Below are positions 13,351-13,370 of a stretch of 13,370 nt of DNA, piece after piece (within the stretch, counting starts at the first letter, position 1; every line of letters begins with the position of its first letter). A program made the translations under genes and the position numbers. The notes beneath the pieces are model-generated. The model did no database searches. It saw only the letters and a list, made by a program, of their open reading frames with translations, and was not told the origin of the DNA. Origin of the DNA: an uncultured Collinsella sp. (GTDB taxonomy: Bacteria > Actinomycetota > Coriobacteriia > Coriobacteriales > Coriobacteriaceae); assembly GCA_902493895.1 (NCBI GenBank), contig CABUQW010000045.1:1-13370 (forward strand), written 5' to 3'.

Positions 13351-13370
13351 CCCCGCTGACGCTGCGCGAG

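Noticed and set aside
1..13370. CRISPR array, toxin-antitoxin pair, prophage or transposase genes
   Set aside because: No set of regularly spaced repeats and no recognisable proteins of these classes on either strand.

Overview
The window looks like chromosome of a high-GC, Gram-positive, sortase-bearing actinobacterium of the Coriobacteriia, most like Collinsella. This is an inference from base composition, a cell-wall sorting signal of the LANTG type, strong Shine-Dalgarno sites, and the gene set; I could not run a search. Eleven intact protein genes, one truncated gene, one tRNA and the SRP RNA can be supported.

Left part (1-2955). The tail of a sortase-anchored surface protein ends at 133 and is followed by a strong terminator. 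The small SRP RNA (ffs) lies on the minus strand at about 483-583. A gene-free stretch around it (134-1032) holds four separate long inverted repeats. Next, on the minus strand, is an unusual fusion: tRNA adenosine deaminase (TadA) joined in frame to a glycerate kinase. A tRNA-Ser(UGA) is transcribed divergently from it. The order tRNA-Ser / tadA / ffs recalls the tadA-ffs(scr) linkage known in Gram-positives, so the kinase seems to have been added at an old housekeeping locus.

Middle part (2959-7814). A TetR-type regulator (-) is divergent from a lemA gene (+). A gene-poor stretch (4307-4785) contains the lemA terminator, a ~210-bp element bounded by inverted repeats, and a nested double hairpin that probably ends ilvE transcription. 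Then come ilvE (branched-chain aminotransferase, -), a DedA-family membrane protein (-) with its own terminator, and, divergently, a serine acetyltransferase gene (cysE, +) that converges on the ABC operon through a bidirectional terminator.

Right part (7814-13370). A minus-strand operon, marR - ABC1 - ABC2, has overlapping or 1-nt junctions. It encodes a heterodimeric ABC exporter whose degenerate and canonical ATP sites can be assigned from the motifs. The marR promoter is flanked by two perfect 18-bp palindromic repeats, the likely autoregulatory operator. A 96-residue orphan gene (-) with its own terminator follows, and then a nitroreductase-family gene (+) whose putative promoter carries a palindrome.

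The best candidates for something undescribed are the TadA-glycerate kinase fusion and the set of unrelated long palindromic elements packed into the intergenic regions. I see no defence system, CRISPR array or transposase gene.
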